Source: Dehalococcoidia bacterium (lineage in GTDB: Bacteria > Chloroflexota > Dehalococcoidia > SZUA-161 > SpSt-899). Taken from it: DNA of 43,851 nt. Of this stretch, positions 8,223 to 15,949 are shown in pieces; the stretch's first letter is position 1; each line of letters starts with the position of its first letter. A program made the position numbers and the translations under genes. Where the stretch lies: assembly GCA_028711995.1 (NCBI GenBank), contig JAQTRE010000012.1:1-43851 (forward strand). The letters are read 5' to 3'. The notes beneath the pieces were generated by a model. That model saw only the letters and a list, made by a program, of their open reading frames with translations, was not told the origin of the DNA and did no database searches.

Positions 8223-9431
8223 TTAGATTACCTCTTCTTCTTTCAACTTGATGATTTCATCCCAGTCCATTCCAAGAATTTCGTTCAGAATCATTTCGGT
8301 ATGTTCCCCATACTCGGGTGCCGGCAACCGGATCGAGGGCACATCATCCCCGAAACGAAGGGGCGTAACCGTCATGCGGGTCTTTCCGAATCTTGGATCC
8401 TCGTATTCCCCGATATAGTCATTGGCCCACACTTGCGGGTCTTCCATCAAATCGAAGAAACTATTCACCGGAGCGACAACGATGTCTTCTTTGCCCATCA
8501 TTTCCAGCCATTCCGCCCGGGGCCTAGTAGCAAATGCCTCGTCCAAAATTTCAATGCATTCGGCGGAATGCAGTTTCCTCACAAAGATGTCTTCAAATCG
8601 CGGATCCTTCTCAATATGCTGCAAGCCTAGAATCTCGCACATGGGATGCCAGTATCGATCTGCCTGAAGCATGCCCAGCGTAAGCCATTTGTCATCCTTG
8701 CATCTATATTCGTTCCAGAATGGATTGGGTGTATTTGTCCTAGCATGCCTCGGAACTTCTTTGTTAATCAAAGTTACGTGATCGACATTCATCCCCAGCA
8801 AATGAATCATACTGCCAAGCAGTGAAGCCTCAACTTCCTGACCCTTCCCCGTTCTCTCCCTCTTCAGGATGGCGAGAACTATACCCAAAGCAGTCATGGT
8901 AGCTCCCATGTGATCGGCAATGGCACCGTTCAAGTAGGCGGGTGGAGTGCCTGGCGCTCCCATAATACTCATGATCCCGGATCTGGCCATGACCAGTCGA
9001 TCATATGAGGGCGCGTCTGGGCTTGGACCCTTTGAGCCCCAAGCCGTGCTTACCGCGTATATCAGGCGAGGATTGTGTCGAGACAGGGTGTCATAATCAA
9101 TCCCCAATTTTTTGGTTGCTTTCTTGCGCACGTTGTGCACAATTACATCTGATTTTTCCACCAGCTTCCAAAGAACCTCCCGACCCTTCGCCTTTGTCAG
9201 GTCCAGACTCAGGTCCTTTTTGTTGAAGTTGGCGTGCTCCATCGGCGGAAGACGCTGTACCTCCCCCATTTCAAACCTAACCTGGGTCATCGCGCCCCTC
9301 ATCGGCTCACCGGTACCCCGGGGCTCTATTTTTATCACCTCAGCCCCAAGGTCTCCCAGCATCCTCGGCGCTACACTCTGAAACCAGGACGTCAAATCCA
9401 GAACCCGATATCCTTCAAGCGGCAATGTCAT
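8223..9431 (-). CDS. Type III (CaiB/BaiF, formyl-CoA transferase family) CoA-transferase
   Basis: The 402-aa length is typical of the family. The start GYRVLDLTSWFQSVAPRMLGDLGAEVIKIE is a clear CaiB/BaiF N-terminus. The catalytic Asp that forms the acyl-aspartyl anhydride is Asp173 in GAIADHMGA. The C-terminal half (APVNSFFDLMEDPQV, then YEDPRFGKTR) is also conserved. Family members move CoA between a thioester and a free carboxylate, as in benzylsuccinate, carnitine or bile-acid metabolism. GGAGGG precedes the ATG. The gene lies 215 bp downstream of the GRE and the two are read in the same direction, so it likely activates the GRE substrate or product. The acceptor acid is not known. Confidence 0.92.
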   Translation of the reverse strand: MTLPLEGYRVLDLTSWFQSVAPRMLGDLGAEVIKIEPRGTGEPMRGAMTQVRFEMGEVQRLPPMEHANFNKKDLSLDLTKAKGREVLWKLVEKSDVIVHNVRKKATKKLGIDYDTLSRHNPRLIYAVSTAWGSKGPSPDAPSYDRLVMARSGIMSIMGAPGTPPAYLNGAIADHMGATMTALGIVLAILKRERTGKGQEVEASLLGSMIHLLGMNVDHVTLINKEVPRHARTNTPNPFWNEYRCKDDKWLTLGMLQADRYWHPMCEILGLQHIEKDPRFEDIFVRKLHSAECIEILDEAFATRPRAEWLEMMGKEDIVVAPVNSFFDLMEDPQVWANDYIGEYEDPRFGKTRMTVTPLRFGDDVPSIRLPAPEYGEHTEMILNEILGMDWDEIIKLKEEEVI

Positions 9432-9468
9432 TGTGGTCTCCCTCCTTAATCAGTATATATGTTTCAAT

Positions 9469-9506
9469 TTTATGCTCGTGCCCCACTGGCGGGGCACGAG
9501 CATAAA
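9469..9506. other. 16-bp perfect hairpin between GRE and CoA-transferase genes
   Basis: Bases 9469-9484 and 9491-9506 are exact inverted repeats (core ATGCTCGTGCCCC) around a six-base loop. On neither strand is the stem followed by a U-run, so it is not a classical intrinsic terminator. It lies about 140 bp past the GRE stop and about 40 bp before the CoA-transferase start. It could be an mRNA processing or 3'-end protection structure that sets GRE and CoA-transferase levels separately. Confidence 0.6.
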
Positions 9507-9646
9507 TAACCACTTCCTTGCCTTTCGCGGCTTTTTAAAACAGTATACTGAATTAAGGTTCAGTAAGTCCAGTACTTCGATGATCTATTCCGATAATCCA
9601 ATCCCCCATACCCGCTTATGGGGAAATGGCTGCCGGGAATCGGGCA

Positions 9647-12040
9647 TCAAACCCTCAGTTCGGTTCGGGAGATGATCTCTTCCTGAATCAATGGGTCAAG
9701 TTGTACAAAGAACGCGCTATATCCGGCCACCCTGACCACCAGATTCTTGAATTCTTCAGGATGCTGCTGAGCATCACGCAAGGTCTTGGCGTCTACGATG
9801 TTGAACTGAACGTGATAGCCGCCCAAGTCCATCAGAGTCTTGACCAACAGCATCAGTTTTCTCATCCCCTCTCGATCCGCCACCGCTGTGGGATGGAATT
9901 TCATATTGAGCAAATCCCCATCGTACTTCATCCGGTCTAACACCTTGGAAGCCGACTTGATGAGGGCAGTTGGCCCATGCTTATCGGTGCCGGGATAAGC
10001 GGAGGTGATGCCGTCGGCGAAAGGCTGCAGCGATTTTCTACCGTTGGCGGAGGCTGCGGTGTAGTACCCAAAGAGCCGGTGGAGTGACACGCTGACCGCT
10101 TCTGGCCGGCCATCGTCGGTGTTGGTATGAGTCTTAAGTACCATAGTGGCATCATAGAACAGGTCAAACCACTGCTTGACGATGCTATCCACATAATCAT
10201 CGTCATTGCCATATTTGGGAGCATCCTGCAACATCTTGCGGACATCCTCATGTCCTATGAAATCGGCCTTCAAGGCGTCCATCACTTGTTTCAGGGTGAG
10301 TTTCTTGTCTTCATACACCAGCTTCTTTATCGCCGCCAGGGAATTGCCCAGATCGACGGTGCCCACCGGCAGGGTGAGGTCTCCAGAATATCTGGCGCCG
10401 CCTTCCATCAGGTTCTTTCCTCGCTCAATGCAGTCGTTAACAACCGCAGACTGGAAGGGACAAGGTAGATACTGCGAATTGAGGGTCAGGGAGGCGATAT
10501 CGATCTCGCGCCCCAGTTTCACCAGATATTGCAGATGTTGCCACACAGCATCATGCAATTGCTCATAGGTCTCGAATTTCTCCGGATCCCCGGTTTTGAG
10601 ACTATGCTGGACTCCGGTCAATATATTCACGCCATTATTAAGCGCCAGCTCCAGCATCTTGGGTAAGCACACCAGCGTCTCCCAGGTACCGTTGTTCTTG
10701 CCAGCGGGCAGGGCCTGGGTGCAGGCGACCATGGTAAAATCGCGAGCCTCTTCTATGGAACACCGGTAGCGTTCCAGATTGCGCTGGACAGCCAGATCAG
10801 AGTTAACAAAGGCCGGCTTGCCGATGCCAAGTCGGATGTTCTCGGCGCACTTGGTCAACAGCTCCTCGGGAAGCCTGTTATGCCAGATGCAGACCAGGCT
10901 GGGCTGGATCATCCGGACCTGGCCGTCTGCCTCCAGGATGAGGTAGTCCAATTCACAGGTGGCGTCGGTTCCATCCAGTTTGACCCCGCCGATGCTGATG
11001 TTTTGCCCCAGATGATTGGGGGCAGCCAGAGCGGCATTGGCGCCGGGCTGGTGCAGAGCAAGCTCCGACATCTTAATGAAGAGGAGTTCCAGCAGTTCGA
11101 CGGCTTGCTCGTCGGTGATATCGCCGCGCTCCTTATCCTGAACGAAGAAGCGGTTCATGTACTGTCCGATTCTGCCGGGTGAAATGGCTACCTGGGCCGC
11201 TTCAGCCCAGATGCCGCAATGAGTAAACCAAAAGGCCTGAACTGCATCGCGAAAATTGCGGGCCGGTTTGGCCGGCACCCAACGGCATCTCTCGGCAATC
11301 TCAAGGAGTTCCTTCTTTCGGGCCTGATCGGTCTCGCTCTGAGCCATCTGCTCGGTCAAATCGGCATAGCGGTTAGCAAAGGCAATGACCGCCTCGCAAC
11401 TCATAATAGCCGCCTTGAGAAACTCAAGCCTGTGAATCTCATCCACGTAGGCCGCCGGTACCTCGGCAATCTTTCGACGGGCATGGGCAATAATCCCCTC
11501 CAGTCCTTCGTTGATCACCTTGGCGTAGTCAACATTGAGATAGCCGATGGGGCCGAATGAGCTATCCAGCATGGAGCATTCTTTCATGATCTCGGGACGG
11601 GTGAGTCCCGGGTGCGTATCGGCGAAAACCTCGTTGACCATATCCACCATGCACCGGCCCTTGAAATACTCCCGAGCTTCGCGTATGTGCTTCCAATCCT
11701 CTTCCGACAAACCTTCATGCACGCTTCCGAACTGGCTGTTGTGCGCTTTCTTGGTCCACCAGTTGCTGGACCATTCCGGATAAGGGATGACGCCCCGGCG
11801 AAACTCACTGGGATTACCTACAATGGGATTTTCATCGATGTGGAGAGTCATTCCCTTGAGGTATTTCTCCAGAACCCGGGCGCGGATGAGCACAGGCGCT
11901 CTGCCCTCATTCTCTCGATAACCCTCCACGACAAATTTCAGGCGCTCCGTGGACATCTTGATAGGCGCTTCATGGAAGCTCTCCTTGAGTCTGCTGACGC
12001 GCTCGCTTAATATTGCCTTTTCTTCAAGTTGGAATGTCAT
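9647..12040 (-). CDS. Glycyl radical enzyme (pyruvate formate-lyase family), function unassigned
   Basis: The 797-aa length fits large GREs. The C-terminal glycyl radical motif is intact: VVRVAGYSAFF, with radical Gly773. The active-site loop before the conserved KMLELALNNG helix reads MVACTQALPAGKNN, which puts the thiyl residue at Cys440. In diol dehydratase, choline lyase, hydroxyproline dehydratase, isethionate lyase and 4-hydroxyphenylacetate decarboxylase this loop is Cys-x-Glu, but here it is Cys-Thr-Gln. It is also not the Cys-Cys of pyruvate formate-lyase. Neither the BssB/BssC nor HpdC type small FeS subunit is encoded nearby. AAGGAGGAG precedes the ATG. The activase, ferredoxin, flavoprotein and CoA-transferase genes follow on the same strand. 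GRE identity is certain; the reaction is open. Confidence 0.95.
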   Translation of the reverse strand: MTFQLEEKAILSERVSRLKESFHEAPIKMSTERLKFVVEGYRENEGRAPVLIRARVLEKYLKGMTLHIDENPIVGNPSEFRRGVIPYPEWSSNWWTKKAHNSQFGSVHEGLSEEDWKHIREAREYFKGRCMVDMVNEVFADTHPGLTRPEIMKECSMLDSSFGPIGYLNVDYAKVINEGLEGIIAHARRKIAEVPAAYVDEIHRLEFLKAAIMSCEAVIAFANRYADLTEQMAQSETDQARKKELLEIAERCRWVPAKPARNFRDAVQAFWFTHCGIWAEAAQVAISPGRIGQYMNRFFVQDKERGDITDEQAVELLELLFIKMSELALHQPGANAALAAPNHLGQNISIGGVKLDGTDATCELDYLILEADGQVRMIQPSLVCIWHNRLPEELLTKCAENIRLGIGKPAFVNSDLAVQRNLERYRCSIEEARDFTMVACTQALPAGKNNGTWETLVCLPKMLELALNNGVNILTGVQHSLKTGDPEKFETYEQLHDAVWQHLQYLVKLGREIDIASLTLNSQYLPCPFQSAVVNDCIERGKNLMEGGARYSGDLTLPVGTVDLGNSLAAIKKLVYEDKKLTLKQVMDALKADFIGHEDVRKMLQDAPKYGNDDDYVDSIVKQWFDLFYDATMVLKTHTNTDDGRPEAVSVSLHRLFGYYTAASANGRKSLQPFADGITSAYPGTDKHGPTALIKSASKVLDRMKYDGDLLNMKFHPTAVADREGMRKLMLLVKTLMDLGGYHVQFNIVDAKTLRDAQQHPEEFKNLVVRVAGYSAFFVQLDPLIQEEIISRTELRV

Positions 12041-12141
12041 ATCTCCTCCTTTCCTCTGTATATTTCATTTGTCCGGTTCTATTTTGAGATTGTGTTCACC
12101 CAAACCTCTCACCCCCCTGCATCTCACATAACTAAAGGCTC

Positions 12142-12615
12142 TCATATCAGGACAGGATTCCGAACGCCTAAAAGTCGTTCCAAGTACATATCTCGGAGCA
12201 GTTTCATGTAACGCCGGATTTCTCGGAGTTCATCTTCCGAAAAGCGCTGCCCCATCTCGCCCATAATATCTTTCACCACGGGCCACGCCTCCTCCATCAC
12301 CTTCTCGCCTTTGGCCGTCAGGCGATAAATGTAATGCTTACATCCCTCCGGCTTCTCCCTGAAGATGAGTCCCGCCTTTTCTGCCCGGCTCAACAAACCG
12401 GCCGCGCTATGTTTCTCTCTAGCAAGCCAACGTGCAAGCTCACCGAGCGTCACTCCTCCGGGTTGTCTGCTAATCATAATAAGAACCTCGAACTGCTCAA
12501 TAGTGCATTGGTAGCGTGCCAGAGAAGCTGATACCGCCTTATACATCGATTCGCGCGCTTGCCGGACAAGCCACCATGTGTTTAGAATTGAGTCGTCGAA
12601 TTCATAAGAATCCAT
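12142..12615 (-). CDS. MarR-family transcriptional regulator
   Basis: This 157-aa protein has the winged-helix layout of MarR. The N-terminal dimer helix is followed by QFEVLIMISRQPGGVTLGEL, a recognition helix region (AREKHSAAGLLSRAEKAGLI), and a wing with the usual basic residues (REKPEGCKHYIYRLTAKGE). A C-terminal dimerisation helix pair ends the chain. It is the first gene of the minus-strand GRE run, 101 bp before the GRE start. MarR proteins usually repress and release DNA on binding a small aromatic or phenolic ligand, so it probably senses the GRE pathway substrate. A perfect inverted repeat lies at its own promoter. Confidence 0.93.
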   Translation of the reverse strand: MDSYEFDDSILNTWWLVRQARESMYKAVSASLARYQCTIEQFEVLIMISRQPGGVTLGELARWLAREKHSAAGLLSRAEKAGLIFREKPEGCKHYIYRLTAKGEKVMEEAWPVVKDIMGEMGQRFSEDELREIRRYMKLLRDMYLERLLGVRNPVLI

Positions 12616-12660
12616 TGTTCTAAAGGTTCCTCAAAAGGAATTCTGTGTTTATTACCAATA

Positions 12661-12678
12661 TGTATCGTATGCGATACA
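12661..12678. promoter_or_regulatory. Probable MarR operator (perfect inverted repeat)
   Basis: TGTATCG-TATG-CGATACA forms a perfect 7+4+7 inverted repeat of the size MarR dimers bind. It begins three bases downstream of the -10 box of the MarR promoter, so bound protein would cover the transcription start. I see no second copy in the 101-bp gap before the GRE gene, so repression of the whole run would act from this site. Confidence 0.75.
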
Positions 12679-12681
12679 CAC

Positions 12682-12710
12682 ATGATACTACACCTTTTTT
12701 TCGGTGTCAA
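12682..12710 (-). promoter_or_regulatory. Sigma-70-type promoter of the marR-GRE run
   Basis: On the minus strand TTGACA (12710-12705) is followed by a 17-bp spacer and TATCAT (12687-12682). The -35 is a perfect consensus and the -10 has a 4/6 match. Transcription would start near 12675, inside the inverted repeat, and leave a leader of about 60 bases before the MarR ATG. Confidence 0.7.
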
Positions 12711-12810
12711 GGAGTCAATCACATCCAAAATTTAAGGGTTCTTCCTTGTTGAAGCGACGGTGCAAGCCCGGATCGGGAATCTACGGTCCGATGTGAATCT
12801 GGTCAACTGG

Positions 12811-12839
12811 TTGAGAAGCGCCAAGTCTGGTAATATTAT
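12811..12839 (+). promoter_or_regulatory. Sigma-70-type promoter of the phosphoglycerate mutase run
   Basis: TTGAGA (12811-12816), a 17-bp spacer and TATTAT (12834-12839) lie 35 bp upstream of the ATG at 12875. It is back-to-back with the MarR promoter about 100 bp away. Confidence 0.6.
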
Positions 12840-12874
12840 GAAGGATAACAACACACGTAACGGGAAATAAGTGC

Positions 12875-14059
12875 ATGAAATATATTGTTCTAATCATCGA
12901 TGGCGCTGCGGGTTGGCCGCTTGAAGAGCGCGGCTCAAAGACATGCCTGGAGCTTGCCGGAAAACCCAATCTCGATGCCATGGCCAGAGAGGGACGCGTT
13001 GGTCTGGCGCGAACTGTTCCGGAGGGTATGGAACCCAGCAGCGCCTGTGCTTGCATGTCCATCATGGGATATGACCCCGGCATCTTTTACAGCGGCCGAG
13101 GGCCAATAGAAGCTCGAAGCATGGGCATTCAACTGGCAGAAGGTGAAGTGGCGTTTCGCTGTAACACCATCGCCGTGCGGGATGAAACAATGTGGAGCTA
13201 TAGCGCCGGGCATATCACCGATGCCGAATCGCACGCGATTATCCGAACACTGAACGAAACTCTGGGAAGCCAGCGAGTGCGCTTTCATCCCGGCGTGGGC
13301 TACCGGCATATCTGCGTCATCAAAGAGGGAGAGGCCTGCCTTGAAGCGATTTGCACTCCTCCCCATGATATCCCCAACCAGCCGATTGCCGGATTTCTCC
13401 CGCACGGTCGCGGAAGCCAGTTGCTCCTCGATCTGATGGAACGGGCCAAACCCATTCTTGAAAACCACCCCGTGAACATCGCCCGCCGAGCCCAGGGCAA
13501 GATTCCCGCCAATATGATCTGGCTCTTCTGGGGCGGCAAAGCCATACCCGATTTTCCTTCATTCAAACAGCGCTTTGGGGTGAGCGCAACCCTGACGTCC
13601 GGTGTTGGCCTGCTCACCGGTCTTGCCCAGTTGGCCAACATCGACATACTGGAAATCCCCGGCGTCACCGATAACATCGATAATGACTATGCGGCACAGG
13701 GTGAGGGAGCGCTCCATGCACTCAAGAAACACGATCTGGTTTTCGTTCACGTTGAGGCGCCCGATGAATCCGGACACGAGGGACTGATTGACGAGAAGAT
13801 CAAGTCCATTGAGCAAATCGATGAGTTGATCATTTCCCGACTCCGCTCATGGACCAAAGATGACCTTCGCGTGCTGGTCATGCCCGATCATCCCACGCCC
13901 ATCAAATTAAAAACGCATGTTCCTGATCCGGTGCCTTTTGTTCTCTGGGGACCGGGATTTGAGAGCAACGGAGCAAAATCTTACTCGGAAAATATCGCCC
14001 GGAGTAACGGCCTGTTTATCGAAAAGGCACATGAACTGATGGGAATGTTGACTCGATAG
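12875..14059 (+). CDS. Cofactor-independent phosphoglycerate mutase, archaeal type (ApgM-like)
   Basis: The 394-aa protein is of the alkaline phosphatase superfamily branch that includes archaeal 2,3-BPG-independent phosphoglycerate mutase and a proposed homoserine kinase subgroup. Metal-binding motifs are clear: IVLIIDGAAGWP at the start, VHVEAPDESGHEG in the middle and MPDHPTPI near the end. The nucleophile loop before MSIMGYDP reads PSSACAC, with Ser56 in the usual serine position. Many ApgM enzymes have SDTAN there, so the flanking residues are altered (see findings). No strong Shine-Dalgarno precedes the ATG. The stop abuts the next gene (TAGATG). The likely role is 3-PG to 2-PG in glycolysis or gluconeogenesis; another phosphotransfer role cannot be excluded. 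Confidence 0.82.
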   Translation: MKYIVLIIDGAAGWPLEERGSKTCLELAGKPNLDAMAREGRVGLARTVPEGMEPSSACACMSIMGYDPGIFYSGRGPIEARSMGIQLAEGEVAFRCNTIAVRDETMWSYSAGHITDAESHAIIRTLNETLGSQRVRFHPGVGYRHICVIKEGEACLEAICTPPHDIPNQPIAGFLPHGRGSQLLLDLMERAKPILENHPVNIARRAQGKIPANMIWLFWGGKAIPDFPSFKQRFGVSATLTSGVGLLTGLAQLANIDILEIPGVTDNIDNDYAAQGEGALHALKKHDLVFVHVEAPDESGHEGLIDEKIKSIEQIDELIISRLRSWTKDDLRVLVMPDHPTPIKLKTHVPDPVPFVLWGPGFESNGAKSYSENIARSNGLFIEKAHELMGMLTR

Positions 14060-14293
14060 ATGGCGCACATGGCTAAGACCCCAAAAAACACACCGGCCAA
14101 AAAGAAGCGTTTTGGGGAACAGTTCCCCAAAAGCGAGCTTTGGTACTATGGCACAGGGGCGCTGGTCTATATCGTTCTGGGGCTTCTGCTCCAGAACATA
14201 GTACTGAACTTCGTTGTAGGACCGCTTTTCATCGTAGCCTGGATATGGTGTCTGCCACCCCTCATTGACAGATGGAAGGGACGCCGCTCATGA
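14060..14293 (+). CDS. Small membrane protein, unknown function
   Basis: This 77-aa protein has a basic, Lys-rich N-terminus (KTPKNTPAKKKR), then two adjacent hydrophobic segments at about residues 32-48 and 50-66, and a basic tail. Its start follows the mutase stop without a gap, and it overlaps the next gene by ATGA, so it is a co-translated member of the run. I do not recognise the family. The layout suggests a small two-helix inner-membrane protein that works with the DUF457-like protein downstream. Confidence 0.7.
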   Translation: MAHMAKTPKNTPAKKKRFGEQFPKSELWYYGTGALVYIVLGLLLQNIVLNFVVGPLFIVAWIWCLPPLIDRWKGRRS

Positions 14294-15027
14294 GCTGGGC
14301 AGCGCACGAACTGGAGAACTTCTATTTTCTCAAGAAACTTGGGCAAAAAGTATCCTATCTTGGCCTCCTGGCAGGGGCTCTCGCCCCAGACGTACTTACC
14401 AAACTCTACACTTACGGATTCAACCTCGGCGGAGTCGAGTTCGCAGCCGATAATCCGGCCCAGTGGCACCGGGGCTGGCCAGGCATGGGCTTCACCACAT
14501 CGCTGATGGCCGGGCTTATCCTGGCCATCTTCGTCTATATCATCAGTAAAGGGAACAAAGCGTGGTTCATCGGCATCCTGGTTGGGTACTCGGCTCACGT
14601 TATTACGGACTCGACCGATACCGTAGGAGTCATGATGTTCTGGCCTTTCTACAACGAGAACATCAGCATCGGGGCTTGGGCTTACGGAGCCGTTGAAGGA
14701 AAGCACGGCGACGCTATCGCCTATTACAGCTGTCTGGGATTTGTCATGGATACGTTTTGGATAGCTGTTGTGGGATTATTCGCCTGGCAGACATTGAGCA
14801 AAGAATACTTCGAAACAGTTGTTGTTCCGGCCGATCCCGCCTGGGGATGGCTCCAGCGCAAGTTTCACATGCCCGATCGTGCGTTGCTTGCGTTCTATCG
14901 AGCCTTCTTCTTTTACGGAGTCTGCCGCACGGTTGCATGGACCATGTGGGCCCACTTGATCATGGGAGCCCCTTGGGACCTCAGCTGGGGCGGGCCGCAC
15001 TGGGTAGCGCCCTTTGAACCCTGGTGA
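14290..15027 (+). CDS. Membrane-bound metal-dependent hydrolase, DUF457/YdjM-like
   Basis: The protein is 245 aa when started at the ATG in the ATGA overlap with the preceding gene; the frame is open six codons further up. The N-terminal MSWAAHELENFYFLKKLG followed by GALAPDVLTK is the His...Pro-Asp pattern of the YdjM/DUF457 group. GYSAHVITDSTDTVGVMMFWPF supplies the second His/Asp cluster. Several hydrophobic helices surround these motifs, so it sits in the membrane. The family is named for predicted metal-dependent hydrolase activity, but substrates are mostly unknown. Together with the PAP2 gene next door it hints at lipid or phosphate-ester chemistry in the envelope. Confidence 0.75.
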   Translation: MSWAAHELENFYFLKKLGQKVSYLGLLAGALAPDVLTKLYTYGFNLGGVEFAADNPAQWHRGWPGMGFTTSLMAGLILAIFVYIISKGNKAWFIGILVGYSAHVITDSTDTVGVMMFWPFYNENISIGAWAYGAVEGKHGDAIAYYSCLGFVMDTFWIAVVGLFAWQTLSKEYFETVVVPADPAWGWLQRKFHMPDRALLAFYRAFFFYGVCRTVAWTMWAHLIMGAPWDLSWGGPHWVAPFEPW

Positions 15028-15112
15028 ACTCAATTGATGGCTGAAACACGGTACTTTTGAGTAGCCGTCCGCCAATGCGTGAAATTTGCCCGTTTGATAT
15101 ACTTAGATAGAA

Positions 15113-15931
15113 ATGAACAGCGGAAAACGACTCCTATTGATTTTGAGGAAAAACCCCCGGCCCCTATGGCTTGATATCCTCTTCGAAATTACCATACTCT
15201 TCGCGGTCTACATGATCTATGCCTTCTCCCGCGGAAGCCTAGATGAAAAGGCCTCTATTGCTTTCCAGCACGCCAGAGATATTATGGACCTTGAGAAACA
15301 TATGGGGATATTCGTCGAGAAGGATATCCAATCATTCTTTCTTGAGTCCTCATTCCGCACCGATATTGCCAACTTGCTTTATACCGTATGCTACTATCCC
15401 GCGCTCGTCTTCTTTGCTATATGGGCATATTGGCGTCATCGCGCCAAATACAAATTCATCCGCACCGTCTTCATCGTTTCAGCAGCCCTGGCCTTCGTTG
15501 TTTTTGCGCTGTATCCGTTGGCCCCACCCCGATTTTTCGATGGAACTCATGGTGCGGAGAACCTGAATTTCGTGGACACCATTCACACCAATTGGTCCGT
15601 GAACGAAGATTCCACCAAGCGATTTTACAACTCGTTTGCCGCAATGCCCAGCCTGCATCAGGGCTGGACAATTATGATAGGCATCGGAATGATGTGGATG
15701 ACCAAAAGGTGGTGGGGAAGATTGCTGGGTATCATACTGCCGGTGGCAATGTTCTTTGGGATAACTTCCACTGCCAACCACTTCGTACTGGATGCCGTTG
15801 GCGGAGCCATTGTTATCGGCTTGTCTTTTGGAATTTCCGCACTGATATGGAAATACAAGGATAAGTTCCATCTGCGAAGGAGCCAAGCGCCATCACAAGT
15901 GATCGCCGTTGACTCTCCGAAAGAGGAATAG
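15113..15931 (+). CDS. PAP2-superfamily membrane phosphatase/transferase (AUR1-like)
   Basis: The 272-aa protein has five or six hydrophobic segments and the PAP2 signature. The PSLH motif is present in FAAMPSLHQGWT, and the third motif is STANHFVLDAVGG, giving the catalytic His and Asp. ALYPLAPPRFF before it is typical of the PAP2_3 subgroup that includes inositol phosphorylceramide synthase-like proteins. The first helix is preceded by a short basic stretch (KNPRPLW). It likely dephosphorylates or transfers a lipid phosphate head group at the outer membrane face. It lies 85 bp after the DUF457-like gene on the same strand and converges with the radical SAM gene. Confidence 0.88.
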   Translation: MNSGKRLLLILRKNPRPLWLDILFEITILFAVYMIYAFSRGSLDEKASIAFQHARDIMDLEKHMGIFVEKDIQSFFLESSFRTDIANLLYTVCYYPALVFFAIWAYWRHRAKYKFIRTVFIVSAALAFVVFALYPLAPPRFFDGTHGAENLNFVDTIHTNWSVNEDSTKRFYNSFAAMPSLHQGWTIMIGIGMMWMTKRWWGRLLGIILPVAMFFGITSTANHFVLDAVGGAIVIGLSFGISALIWKYKDKFHLRRSQAPSQVIAVDSPKEE

Positions 15932-15949
15932 GCTTCTCTGTTTCGAAGA

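Noticed and set aside
9647-12040. GRE as a benzylsuccinate or alkylsuccinate synthase
   Set aside because: No small FeS subunit genes or fumarate-linked genes are nearby, and the length and partners do not prove it. It is left unassigned.
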